DNA of 64,000 nt from positions 51,341,742 through 51,405,741 of the forward strand of contig JAAALK010000288.1 of the NCBI GenBank assembly GCA_019279435.1, given 5' to 3'. Shown in pieces: positions 50,213 through 62,039 of the stretch. The position numbers and the translations under genes were made by a program. The notes beneath the pieces are model-generated. The model was not told where the DNA came from, made no database searches, and saw nothing but the letters and a program-made list of their open reading frames with translations. Source of the stretch: Zizania palustris (lineage: Eukaryota; Streptophyta; Magnoliopsida; Poales; Poaceae). Numbering within the stretch: position 1 is the stretch's first letter; each line of letters opens with the position of its first letter.

Positions 50213-51519
50213 TTAAATAGAAATGAACACGCGAGATCAAAACATACCGCTTTGATTAGATCCGACGGTGCGTATTAGATCGCGCACGTGGTGAAACTGG
50301 CACCGCTCCATCGCGATCGCACGGTCGGGATTGAATCTGACATGGCACGGGTACTCGACCTGTGCCGGTCATCTTCTCCGACGACGGCGAGCGTGCCAGG
50401 GGCCACGGCGAGCTAAGCCTAGAAATGGAAAGAGGACGTCTCGGGTATCACGGGGTACCTTAGGCGAGGTGAGGGGTCAACGGGACGCGGTCGGCGGTGA
50501 GGGTAGACAATGGAGTGGTTTGGGTTCCTCGTCGGCGATGGTGTTCTGGCGGGGTTCGACGTCGGTGGAGGGGTGGCCGAGGTTGGGGTCGTCCTTGCGG
50601 TCATGATGGTGGCGATGGTGAGGACGGAGAGGGGCTCCGGCGACGGTGAGTGGTGGCTGGACTGAAGGTGGTGTTGTGGTGTTTAAACGGGTGTCACGGG
50701 CGTTTGGTTCGGTTCTGGGGCAAATGCAAGCGAGGGGTGGATGCGGGGCACCAGAGGGGTTTAAATAGGGTCACCGGCGGGGCAGAGATGGCGCAATCGG
50801 GGGAGGGCCGAGAGTAATGCCGGCGAGCTCTTACCATGCATGCGAGCGACAAGCGATAGAACGTGGGTTAATGAGGGGAAACGGTCGGCGCATCGCGGGG
50901 GTGTTAATGGCGTCAATGAATTAACGAGGGAGGGGCCAGCGAGGTGGATACGAGGCGGGATCGGGGGCCGGCGAGGTTAGGGGGGGTTGGCACGAGGTGG
51001 ACGACGGGTCCAACAGGTGGGCCAAGGCGGTCAGTGGGTGCGAGCGTGCGAGGGTGGCGGCTGACGGGTGGGGTAGGGCTTGGGCGCGAGAGGGGGTGGT
51101 TGGCGCCGACAGGTGGGGCCGGGGGTCTCGGGCACGCGCGAGAGGAGAGGGACTCACGGACGAGTGGGGTCGTGCTATCAGTCTGAGGTGGGCGAGGGTG
51201 ACGGGCTGGGCCGGCCGAGAGCGAGAGGGTAGGAGGGAGGCCCGTTACTGTTTTAAAAGGTTTTTTGATTTAAAATAATTACAGAAAATAGATTAAATCA
51301 TTTGGGGTTTATCCAAGGTTGATAAAAATTTGTAAAAATTCTCAAAAATATATCTTGGCCTTGGGATCATACACAAAAATTTCTAGCTCCTATTTTGGCC
51401 ATTTACTCTATGTTGTAGTTCAAAATGGTAGAGGGAATTAAAGGTATTTCCCAAAATAATAAATTCAAGAAATTGAATTAAATAATGTTTTTATTACATT
51501 GAAAATTTGGGGTGTTACA
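50213..51519 (-). repeat. Tekay 3' LTR, proximal piece
   Basis: GC-rich U3-like DNA running to TGTAACACC (51519 on the - strand). The ORFs at 50331-51278 on either strand are composition by-products and have no recognised domain. Confidence 0.75.
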
Positions 51520-51563
51520 AACCTATCCCCCTTACAAAGAATCTCGTCCTCGAGATTGGAACG

Positions 51564-51645
51564 TTACTCGAATAACTCGGGGTATTGGGCTTTCAATTCG
51601 TCTTCTTTTTCCCATGTAGCTTCTTTGGCGGGGTGGTTGTCCCAC
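51564..51645 (-). pseudogene. Tekay pol C-terminus (chromodomain-type tail)
   Basis: On the - strand from 51645 it encodes a tail of the form W-NHPAKEATWEKEDEL-YPELF, then TAA (51566-51564). The EATWE...YPxLF pattern is typical of the integrase-linked chromodomain of Tekay/Del chromoviruses. Everything upstream is separated by Tat-D. Confidence 0.75.
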
Positions 51646-52142
51646 TGTTGGCGTAAAAGTTACACCAACAGGTTCTCTGAAATCAAGAACGAACAAACAA
51701 AGAGTCTGTGCTTTAAGGGCGACCTCGAACCTCCGAATTGGATAATAGCTCGGGTAGTCCGAATGAGTATAGTGAACAACTTGTTCTGGATTCCCCTTTA
51801 CAAGGTACAATGGGGGCTATTTATAGGGGAAGAAACATAAGGAAAAAACCTATTTACCCCTAAGCTACAACCGACATAGTAGAAACTATTCGGTACCATA
51901 AACAAGGTTATATACGGTAAAGTACTGCAAGGTAGATGGATAAGCTAGACATCAAATCAATCATGTCTTTTGGCCTCGGGGCCTCCATCTTCCATTCGGA
52001 GGGTTCTCCAAAGCTTCGCACCGTTGTACCCTTCGCAGAGGCGACACATCCTCCGAACAATAGTTCACCAGCTTCGGAGTCCTCATCTGCACTTCGGAGG
52101 ATTAATCTTTAAGTCCTAAAAATGGAGCAATTTCCCCCAACA
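51646..52142 (-). repeat. Tat-D 3' LTR
   Basis: 497 bp, TGTTGGCGTAAAAG to TCCCCCAACA on +, followed by GTAGCCCCTCG (polypurine-tract complement). Related to the 495-bp LTRs of Tat-2 and Tat-F. Confidence 0.9.
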
Positions 52143-52535
52143 GTAGCCCCTCGAATACGCCTTTCTGTAATTAACCTGTTTAGAAAGAAGGCAGTATACG
52201 GAAGGAACATTTCTATTTTCTGAGGCTTTAAAGAGGATTTGGGGATGCTGAGACTTAGCCGAGGACTTCGAACCCAACGCGTTCGAACCTCCCCCTTCGG
52301 GCTCTCGATACAGTGAGAACGCACGTTGTGAAGGGAACGGTTACGGAGTGCGAACGTCTTGGAGTGCCGTTAGATGTAGCCGTTACCACGCAAATAGCCG
52401 TTACCCTCTGCAAAAAAGGTATCGATCGATTTTTACAGTGGTTGCGCGCCGTTCCAATTACCGGACCCACTTGTCGGCGACAGAAGCCGAACCTGCAATG
52501 TGAAATCAATCGAAGAGTAGTACTGGTCGTTCAGT

Positions 52536-52543
52536 TATAAAAG
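52536..52543 (+). promoter_or_regulatory. TATA box of the Tat-D antisense gene
   Basis: TATAAAAG about 99 bp before the expected start codon position (52635). Outside the LTR, as in the other copies. Confidence 0.7.
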
Positions 52544-52634
52544 GGGGAGATGGAGATTAACCGAGATTTTTTACCGCATTAATCACCTGCGATTCACCTT
52601 TCCCCCAATCTTCTAAACTCTTGAACACTTGAGC

Positions 52635-55600
52635 ACGATTGCGAGAACTAGCCACACCACTCCGGCGGCGGCCAGCACCCTGGCACAGAGGCAGGCGTGG
52701 GCTGCATCGGCAGCAGCGGCAATGGCGGGGACTCCGAGCGGTGCCTGGCCCAAAAATCCTCGGGCGCTCCGTCCGCCCTCCAAGAAGAAAATTGCCCAAA
52801 GCTTCAACATTGGCCAATCCACGAGTACCGTCGAGTCCATTGAAGAAGCAGTAGATGGAAAGCTAGGCGCTGGGCTGAGGACTAGGGTCCCCGGCTCAGA
52901 ATCAACCCCTAGGCCCCGAAGCGGAGAAGTGGTGGTCTTCGAAGTGTTCTTCGAAGAAGGCCTGGGGCTGATGGCAGTGGACTTCCTGGCGGAGGTACTG
53001 GACTTGTTCCACATAACTCTGCCTCAGTTGTCCCCCAATGCTATCGCCCGCTTAGCCATCTTTGAATGGGCGCTCCGAGCAGAGGGGTGCGAAGGATGTT
53101 CCGAGATCTTCGCCGCGACCAACGAAGCCATATGCCAACCGAAGCCACAAGACGGGCCTGGGGACTCCAAGGTGACGATAGCCTTCGGCAGCGTCAATTT
53201 CCAACTTCGGAGGGAGCATGCCCTCCACTTCCCTGCAAAAGCTATAAACGACAGGTGGTACACGAACTGGATACTTCGGTGGTTTTATGCCGAAGTCGGA
53301 GAGGACTCTCCCCTCGCTGGTCCTCTCCAGGAGATCTGGTTCCGGAAGGAGGCGGACATCTCTCCGAACCCTAGCCTGCTCTCGACGAGGCTAGGGCTGC
53401 TCACTTCGGTGGCTCGTCGCATGAGCATGCGCGACCTGGCCTGAGGAGTTTATCGCCCTTCGGATCCCTCCTCTCGGAGCCAACTGGCCGATCGTGTTCC
53501 CACAGGCCTCGGAAGGGGACCTCCGAAACTTAGGTAAACTTTACTCCCTGCAGCATCATATTAGATTCAGAAATCAGTTGAATTCATACTTCCATACCTT
53601 TTTCTTTCAGCGGCGCCTCTAGCATTGGCTCCGGAGGACATAGTTCGGGCCACCGAATGAGTTCTCGGAGCCCCTTCGGTGGCCGAGAGGCAAAGAAGGT
53701 TAGAGCTGGTGGGGAGCTGGGAGCGATCCAACAGAGTGTGGCGAGCTCTCGGAGTGGGGCCCCCGAATCTTCCCGACTTCGCCACGATCGGAGCGGTTAT
53801 TCGTAAAAGGAAAGCCGTTGCCGAGCCCTCCAAGAAGGCCGGCAAGCAGCCGCTCCGGAAGAAGAAGATAGCGAAGCACCCTTCGCAGTTGGCGCCTTCC
53901 TCGTCTGCTTCGTCGCTGGGCGCGCAGATTTCAGCCTCCGAAGAGGCAGAGGACTCCGATGGTCAGACAACGGCGGCTTTCGAAGCCTACCTTTTGGACG
54001 ACGAAGACATAGGGGAGGTCCCCCCTAGTGCCCCCGTCAGGGAGGTAGTAAGCGCGACTCCACCTGTTCTTCCTACGCCCGTCGTCGTGCAAGTGGAGTC
54101 AGACCCTCCTACTCCCAACTCACCTGCGCCTGAAGCGGTCTCGGCGGAGATCGTGGCTCCGACTGGAAATGTTGAGGGCAGGACCTCTGGGGATGACTTC
54201 GCCGACATCCTTCAGATGTACGAGGTCTTGGGGGATCCAGCAATCCTTCCCCACGAAGCTCTCGGAGGTTCTTTCCGAAGTTCCCCCTTTTCAATCAATA
54301 CCTGCCTGCTATCTGTGAAAACATGCTTATTAATTTTGTTTATCGAAATAGGTACCTCTTCGGGTGTCGATGTTTTGGTGGCATCCGAAGTTCCTGCGCC
54401 TTCGGAGGCTGCTTTTCAAGCGAACCCTCCCGTGCCTCTGGAGGCTCCGAACTTGGCGACAGAGAACGCGTCTTTCGGAGCGGATGACGCGCTTGCCGGG
54501 GCGGAGTTAGCGACGGAGGTCACTCCTGCAGTGGCAGCCTCGACCCCCGAGGTTGCCTCCGCCGCTGCGGTTCTGGTTGAAGGGGTGGCTGCCGATGACC
54601 GGAGTACTCCTGCTTCACCTTCCTTCGTACCGGGGAGGGGTAAGAGTATTTCGAGCCTCGGTCTTCCTCCTGGCCAGGCCGCGACCTCCGTTGGTAATTT
54701 GGAGGAGGAGGCCGCAGCAGAATGCTCAAGCTCTGTCTTGGCTTCCTCTGCTGGCTCCGTTCCTAGAGCACCGGAGTGGCCTCCGGAAACTCATAGAGCC
54801 CCTGGCCGATAGAAGCCAGGACATCGCCAATTCGGAGTTGATCTCCGCCTTCAGCGAGGCCAGGGCTTCGTCGCTCAACACGGCCCTCGAAAGGGCTGCC
54901 CTTCAGGTATGAAAAGACACCATAGCTACTTCGCATTAGTGATCATAAATACTTCAGTACTTACTTTGTTCTTTTTACAGCAATTTGTCCTTGCTAGAGC
55001 GGCAGCGACTTCCAATGAGGTCGAAGTTAATCGACTTAAACGGAAGGTCACTACCCTCCAGACAGCCCTTAACGATTCCACCGGAAGATCCCTCAGGCTG
55101 GAGGAAGAAGTCCTGGAGGAACGGAGGGCTAGGGCGGCGTCTAACGAAGCCCTCGATGCCCTTCGCTCGTCTGCCCAAGAGGTCGAGGCCGAGCACGTCG
55201 TCCTTCGAACGGAGGTTGAAAGACTCCGCTAGGAGGCTGCTACTTCGAGTGCGCAGCTGGTGGAGCTCCGGGGGGCTCTTAGCCAGGCGATGTCCCTCAA
55301 GAGTTCTTTAATGCTCCGAGTGGCCGAAGTGGGTGCGACTGCTACAGGCCTGGAAGCAGCAGAGAAGAAGAACTCTAGTACCGCGGATCGTACCTTGGAA
55401 GCCCTTCAGGGTACGCTGGAGTACTTCGGCACCATGTGCCCTTCGTCTTCTGCTGCGACCCACGAGCCTCTTGACCGGAAGCTGACGAGGATCCAGGTTG
55501 CTTCGTCATTGATGAAGAACTCCGGTATTCGGTACGGAGAGATCTCCAGACAGTGTGCTGGTATCGGGGTTCTTCATCATCTTGAATCTCTTCGGATACC

Positions 55601-56401
55601 CCTTAGCTCTGTCGGGGGTTTGTCTCCTGGAGGCTTTGCGGATGACGACTTGCTGCGGCCATCTTCGGAGGTGGCTTCGGCCTGGGAAGCCTTCCGGTCG
55701 ACCTGGAAGACGGACCATAAGGTCGCAGCTAAGGCCTGGATTGACGAGGCCCGCCGGCAGAAGCAAGCGCAAACAAAGCCGCCACTTCCTGCTTCGCCAG
55801 CCCCCTCGGTTCCTGCTCCGCCGATCGACCCGCAGGTCTAGCCGCTTAGGGTTGCTATGTATATGAAGCCTTGTAAAACCTGTTTTTATTAATGAAAAAG
55901 TTATAAACGAGAACTTGTCTTGGGTGTTCTGCTCTTTTTTAGGTTTCATCATGCCCTGACTTCGAACTTCTGGAAATTACCGACGAGCTCCGAAAAGAGT
56001 GGGCAAACCTCGAGGGATTGAGGCCTTACCACCGCTCCCGCTTCTCTGTTCCTCGCGGAGACGGAGGGGAGATCACCCTTGAAGTTCATCGGGATGTCTT
56101 AGTTTATATTAAAGAGGAAGAGAAGGCGGAGGGGTCTTCGTCCTCTGAACCTATCGACTGGTCCGACTCGGAGTGCCGAGCCGAAGACCCTATGGAAGCT
56201 GACTCCGAAAGGCTCCTGTCATGGGCCGAGCTTCAAGAGGAGCAGAACAAACTGCGAGCCTCGAAGAAGAAAAGAAGCACCCGAACTAAAAGGACAACTT
56301 CGGCGGCTTCGAGCTCCGAAGGCCAAAGTAGCCGCAGAAGTAGTTCTAGGGGCCGAAGGGGTCTCCGATTTTACCTAGGCTTAGATACAAATTTCTCTTG
56401 A
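52635..56401 (+). pseudogene. Tat-D antisense gene, five-exon layout, decayed
   Basis: Inferred exons are 52635-53533, 53611-54267, 54352-54906, 54981-55835 and 55943-56401, with GT-AG introns at positions homologous to Tat-2. The start position reads ACG, not ATG (52635); the first in-frame ATG is 52722. The PF04195-type core is clear (VVVFEVFFEEGLGLMAV; LPQLSPNAIARLAIFEWALR; WYTNWILRWFYAEVG). Lesions are a 1-bp insertion giving TGA at about 53442, TGA 53658, a frameshift near 54725 and TAG 55230. Exon 4 is a coiled coil ending WIDEARRQKQ. Exon 5 ends GLRFYLGLDTNFS, like Tat-2. Confidence 0.8.
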
Positions 56402-57105
56402 TGTAAAAGTATAACGTTTTGATGTGAACTGCTTCGAAAGCATGCTGTGTGTTTCTATCCTCCGACCCCCCTTGTGGGTGGTGAAGCTTTTATTATAGTA
56501 AAGGGTTCGCTAGGCACAACAGAGCTCCGAACAACTGAATGCTTCGAATTCACCCTTATTATTAAGTCTTTAGACTCATCTAGGGATCCTAACAAGCCGG
56601 AGCCTGGAATCCGTAGGGTGGCCACCTTCGGCTCTTTTACAGATACTTCGCACCCGGAGGGCGAAAGTCTGTTTTCATTTAAAGTCCTTGGACTCTTCCA
56701 CAGATCCTAACAAGTCGGAGCCTGGAATCCGTAGGTTGGCCACCTTCGGCTCTTTTATAGATACTTCGCACCCGGAGGCCGAAAGTCTGTTTTCGTTTAA
56801 AGTCCTTGGACTTTCCCACGGATCCTAAAAAGCCGGAGCCTGGAATCCGTATATTGGCCACCTTCGGCTCTTTTACAGATACTTCGCACCCGGAGGCCGA
56901 AAGTCTGTTTTCGTTTAAAGTCCTTGGACTCTTCCACGGATCCTAACAAGCCGGAGCCTGGAATCCGTAGGTTGGCGGAGCCGCTGAACCAATGGTTCGA
57001 ATGCAGCTTCCTGGGTCTTGAGAAAAAATGCTTGGCTCTACCAGCATCGCTGTCCTCCAAATGCATCCATCAGGAGTAAGGGATATTCGAAGAGCAAAAC
57101 AGAAT
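56402..57105. other. Tat-D region between the antisense gene and pol
   Basis: Non-coding. It contains the 118-bp array and sits where the array lies in Tat-2, between the convergent gene ends. Confidence 0.7.
56584..56975. repeat. 118-bp tandem array in Tat-D
   Basis: About 3.3 units with period 118 bp, starting at GGATCCTAACAAGCCGGAGC (56584, about 56702, 56820 and 56938). The monomer length differs from the Tat-2 array, although both share short words such as GGCCACCTTCGGCTCTTTT and its complement. Confidence 0.9.
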
Positions 57106-60033
57106 TCAACCCTTATCTTTATTGATAGAAAGGAAAGTTGTACAAGTGATTACAAGGAGCCCATAAGCATAATAACGCTTAAGGTGCTCCGCATGCCATG
57201 CATGCTTCAACTCTTCCCCTTCTAAATTAGCTAATTTAAACGATCCGGGGCGTCCTGAGCGTAAGATAACATATGGTCCTTCCCATTTGTTTCCTAGCTT
57301 CCCTTGAGCTATTACACTTCGCAATACTAGATGACCTGGCTTTAACTCATTTAGTTTAACCTTCGGGTCATACCACGTTTTGGTGTGGTCTTGGTACTTA
57401 GTCAGGTTGGCGACAGCTCGAAGCCTTGTTTCTTCTGACAAATCCAGCAAAGTGCTCCGGTCATCTTCATCCCCGGGTTGAATTACGCGAAGCGATTCCC
57501 CTCTGAGCTCCGTAGGAGTCATGGCTTCATCTCCGAAGAGCAATTTGAATGGCGTGAAACCTGTTGACCTGGTCTGAGTGGTTCGAATGGACCACAAGAT
57601 TTTGGGGAGCTCTTCGACCCACAGCCCCTTGGCTAATCCTACAATTCGGCGATTTAGCCCAGAGAGGATGTTCCCATTGGCTCACTCGACGGCTCCGTTG
57701 GACTGCAGGATGTCGCACTGCTGCGAAGCATAGCTTAATGCCTAGTTCTTCACAAAATGTTTGGAAGGTATCAACTTCGAACTGGGTTCCATTATCCACC
57801 GTCAACTCTCTGGGAACTCCGAACCTGCTTATAATATTCTGCCAGAAGAATTTTTGCACGTTTCTCGAGGTGATAGCTGTTAATGGCTCCGCTTCAACCC
57901 ATTTTGAGAAATACTCGATTGCCACTACCGCAAATTTCAAACCGCCTTTTGCCATTGGGAAAGGGCCTATGAGGTCCATGCCCCATCTGGCCATTGGCCA
58001 CACTGGGGCAATAACTTGAAGCTGAGTTGGCGGGCGATGGCTCCGTTTGCCCATCCACTGGCAGCCTTGGCATGTTCGGACCAGCTCCTCCGCATCTCTT
58101 ACTATGGTTGGCCAATAAAACCCTTGCCGAAGCGTCTTGCCTGCTAGCGCACGAGGGGCTAAATGACCTCCACACAAGCCTTCATGAATGCCCCGAAGTA
58201 TGTCCTGACCTTCGGGCTGCGAGATGCATCGAAGTAGGGGTGAACATACTCCGGCTTTGTACAACACTCCATCAATGATCTTGTAATTTCGAGCTCTTGC
58301 AATCTTCGAGCTTCTGGGCCTTCGGATGGGTCCATGCTATGCTGCAACACGCTCATTATCGGAGCCCGCCAATCTGTAATTGGGATGCACAGCACCTCCG
58401 CAGAGGTTATTTGAACAGCCGCTGGCTGCGCTAGTTCCTCGAAGAAAGCACCTTCCGGGAGTTCTCCCACCCCTGCTGCAGCCTTTGCAAGAATATATGC
58501 AAGTTGATTGTCTGCCCGAGGGATACTTCGGATTGTAAATCCTTTGAATGCTACTTCGGCCTTGCGGATTTCTTCAAGGTATTGGGCCAGATGTGGATTT
58601 TTTTTCTTGAAAACTCTTATCAACATGCCCCGCGATGACTTGGGCATCTGTCTTGATCACTATTCTGGCGGCTCCGTGCGCTTTAGCCTTTCGGAGGCCT
58701 AGGAGAATTCCTTCATACTCGGCGATGTTATTAGTGGTTCTGAAGTTAAGCCTTGCAGAATACATGGCCTTCTGCCCTGATGGTGATATGATAACAGCCC
58801 CTGCTCCGGCACCTGATGCTTGATAAGCTCCATCAGAAAATATTGTCCAAAAGCCTTCGGAGGGCTCTTCCGGGGTCCACACAGCAGATGGAGTCCACTC
58901 TGCTACGAAATCAGCTATAACTTGAGATTTAATAGCTGTTCTTGCCGCCCATTTTCCAATCCTGCCCGTAGAATCTTTGTTTCGGAGCATATCTCCCAGG
59001 GGATACGATGTAGGGACGATCAGGTTATGCGCCAAGAAATAATGCCTTAGCTTTCGCGAGGCCATTACTAGGGCATAAGCAAACTTCTCGAGCTCGGAGT
59101 ATCTGACTTTGGCTCCAGATAATGCCTCCGACACAAAATAAACTGGGTTTTGCACCAGCTTCCCTTTAAGCTCAACTTCCCGGACCAACACTGTGCTTAC
59201 TGCTGAACTCGTTGCTGCAAGATATAAGAGCAGTGTTTCTTCTAGAAGGGGAACAATCAAAGTTGATAGTGTGCCGAGGTATGCTTTTATATCTTCGAAG
59301 CTCTTTTGACACTCCGGTGTCCAGCTGAAACTTTCGGACCCCTTCAGTGCCTTGAAAATTGGGAGGCTTCGCTCTGCCGACCTGGACAGAACCTGCTGAG
59401 TGTTGCGAGCCTTCCTGCTAGCTTCTACACTTGCTTCAAATTCTCTGGTGGAGCCATCCTTTGTAGCGCACTTATTTGTGTTGGGCTAGCTTCGATCCCC
59501 CTGCTCGAAACTAAGTACCCTAGCAGCTTTCCTGCTTGTGCCCCGAATATACATTTTTCGGGGTTGAGGCGTACTCCACATGCTCGAAGGCTCTCAAATG
59601 TTTCAGCTAGGTCTAAGCTATGCCGGTGCTTTTGAGCACTTTTTATTACAATATCATCCATATAGACTTCGACATTGCGGCCTAGCTGATGACCTAGTGC
59701 CTTAGCTATTAAGCGTGAAAAGGTGGCTCCGGCATTCCGTAAACCAAAAGGCATTCTTACATAACAGAATACTCCGGAAGGAGTTATAAAGCTTGTCTTG
59801 GCTTCGTCTTCGTGCTTTAGCCATACTTGATGGTACCCGGAATAAGCGTCGAGGAAGCTTAATAATTCGGAGCCGGCTGTGGAATCTACCAGTTCATCTA
59901 TTCGGGGCATTGGGTAGGGGTCTCGCGGGCATGCTTTACTCAATGAAGTGAAGTCAATACACATGCGCCACTTGTTCGAGTCTTTCTTTTTTACAAAAAC
60001 CGGGTTAGCCAACCATTCAGTGTGGGCTACTTC
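57106..60033 (-). pseudogene. Tat-D pol (RT, two RNase H, integrase), decayed
   Basis: On the - strand from 60033: RT (HTEWLANPVFVKKK; YVRMPFGLRNAGATFSRL; YMDD at about 59665), a TAG at the ENLKQV position (59425), RNase H (LLLYLAATSSAVSTVLVRE), archaeal-type RNase H (WTIFSDGAYQASGAG; NNIAEYEGILLGL; IKTDAQ), integrase zinc finger (HEGLCGGHLAPRALAG ... CQGC) and core (WGMDLIGPFP; VDNGTQFE). The conserved E block is disrupted by a frameshift near 57700. It also lacks about 11 residues in the linker between the RNase H domains (KWAARTAIK). Collinear with Tat-2 pol. At least four frame breaks make it inactive. Confidence 0.88.
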
Positions 60034-62039
60034 TGTAGGACCGAAAGTAGCGACCAGAGGGGGGTGAATGGGCGCCTTAAAAATTCTTTCGAATCAATGG
60101 CCTGTTCCCAATACCCAACGCACCTCAAAATACTATGCAGCAGAAAATAAACAGAAGGCCTAAGTCTAAAGGTTTCTAACCTAGAAGCAACTGATGATAA
60201 ACAGTGTAAAACTAAAGTAGTGCAACTAGACAGATGAACAAGTTGTAACAGGCCTAAAACTTCTCAATGAAACGATATAAGCATGTGTAAGATGAGAGGA
60301 GATGTTACTGTTCAAATTTGTCTCCTGTTCGGAACTTGGCGAAGCCCCCTTCGCACGTCGAGGTCTGCTTCGGAGGTTGGTGACGGAGTCTGTTCGCGAT
60401 GCCGAAGGTGTAACGGTCTAGCCTAGTTCGAAGTGGTAAGTTGCGAAGTGTACTTCGGAGCGAAGTATGACAAAGCCGGAGCCTGGTTCGAAGTATGTAC
60501 TTCGAAGACAAGGCTTCGAACATAGCTTAGAACCAAGAGCTTCGGAGCAAAGTGACAGAGTCGGAGCCTGCTTCGAAGTGCACTTCGAAGACAAAGCTTC
60601 GAACACAACTTTGAACCAAAAGCTTCGAGGCGAAACCTTCGAACAGAAAGCTTCGAACACAACACACAAAAGGACAACCTTCGAACAAAGAAGCGAAGTC
60701 TGTCACACGACAGAAAATCAAGTCCGAAGCATACACACTATCTTCGAACAGGAAAAGCTTCGGAAGGAGAACCGAAGGTTGACACGCCACAAGGAAATCA
60801 AACGAAGTCTATCAGAAAAGATAAGCTTCGAACCAAACTACGAAGCCTATTGAAGTATGCTCTTCGAACAGCTAGATTCGGGGTATGATTGTTCGAAGTA
60901 TGCGATGCTGTCCATTCTGAAAGAACCTCGAAGCTAGCAACTCAGACACAAAAACCGAAGTTCGTAGTTTGAGCGAAGGCTTTGAAGATGTTAGATCGAA
61001 GCCTGCCTCACGGAGCTGAGGGGCTTCGAACAGAGAAAGATGACTTCGCAGAAACAGTCAAAAAGGCATTTGCTCCAATCTGCTTCGATCAAAAAAGCAG
61101 TACAGTAGAAGGTAAAAAGCTGGCAGTAAGTACTGTAGCTACAGTAGCAGTACTACTTGCAACAGCAAGAACTAGTACTACTTCTCACGAAGAACACACG
61201 CAAGAGATGGACATTCTCAGGAATAAAATCAACACAGCTCACCCAATCGAAGCTTCTTGAAACAGTGGAATAAATGCACAGGCTTCAGCAAAGACAAGGA
61301 AATCAATCTCACAGAAGTAAAATAAATGCACAGTAACCAGGGAAGAACAAATGCCTGGCGGCGGCGCACACAGGAGAGAGAGGAACCGTGAGAGACAAAA
61401 TGACCCAATGAATGATGCAAAAATGATTTCTAGAAGGGTAGTCCAAACCCTAGGGATTGGGGTCCTATTTATAGGCAGCCCAACACTAGGAATATTCTAC
61501 CAGCCCCTTAGGGTTTTTACAGACTCAAAAATAAAGGAAAAGACTCTACTGCCCTTAGGAATTTTTATAGACACAACTGACGGACTGTGGGCCTAGAGTT
61601 ACAGATGACATATCCGGAAGCTAAGTTTTCGTAGCGACTACGGCTTCTCTTCTGGACAGTCGGATACAGAATCAACGGTTGTCAGTTTTACGCCGAAACT
61701 GACAAAGCCTCCACCAGCTTTGCACCAGGTACCCGATTGGGCCGGCCCGACTCCGCAGCTCTCTCAGCCCGGCAATCGCTCACCGCCCGTGTACCTGAGT
61801 CAGTCCTGGTCAACAGCCCAGTGGGTCTTCTACTGCTTCTGGCCCATGCACCCGGATTGGGCTAGCCCGACTTCGCAGCCTCCTCTGCCCGACAGTCGCT
61901 CGCTGCCCGTGTACCTGAGTCACACGCGGCCCATGAAACAGCAGATCTCTTCTTCTTCTTCAGTCCTCTTTGACTATCGTTGACAATGACTCATCACTTC
62001 TGGAGCCATGAGGCCCACGCTATTCAGCATGGCTCCTCA
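60034..62039 (-). repeat. Copia-E 3' LTR
   Basis: 2006 bp. The - strand starts TGAGGAGCCATGCTGAATAG and ends GGTCCTACA. TATAAATA is on - at 61473-61466. From about 60330 to 61050 it is very rich in CTTCGAAG/GGCTTCGAA words. Confidence 0.92.

Larger units (their letters stand above)
41550..51645 (-). mobile_element. Tekay/Del-type Ty3/gypsy chromovirus, 3' LTR and pol end
   Basis: On the - strand: the extreme end of pol with a chromodomain-type tail (51645-51564), a polypurine tract (GTAAGGGGGATAGG) and an LTR starting TGTAACACCCC at 51519 and ending GGGGCGCGACA at 41550. CACTA-B lies inside the LTR. GATTT (41545-41549) is the presumed left target copy. Tat-D cuts the pol at 51646 and the rest is off-window. 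Confidence 0.78.
51646..60033 (-). mobile_element. Tat-D: Tat-type element with antisense gene, left part
   Basis: - strand element. Its 3' LTR (51646-52142) lies in the Tekay pol end; CCCAC (51641-51645) is the presumed target copy. The antisense gene occupies 52635-56401 on + and pol remnants occupy 57106-60033 on -. Copia-E cuts it at 60034 within RT, and the 5' half with gag is off-window. This is the same gene layout as Tat-2, in mirror image. Confidence 0.9.

Noticed and set aside
50331..51278. GC-rich ORFs of 60-93 codons on both strands
   Set aside because: They fall within the Tekay LTR, have no recognised domain and overlap each other in opposite strands. Base composition explains them.
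60423..60853. ORFs on both strands rich in FEALSSK / RSxLFE-type repeats
   Set aside because: Generated by the TTCGAAG-rich repeats of the copia-E LTR.
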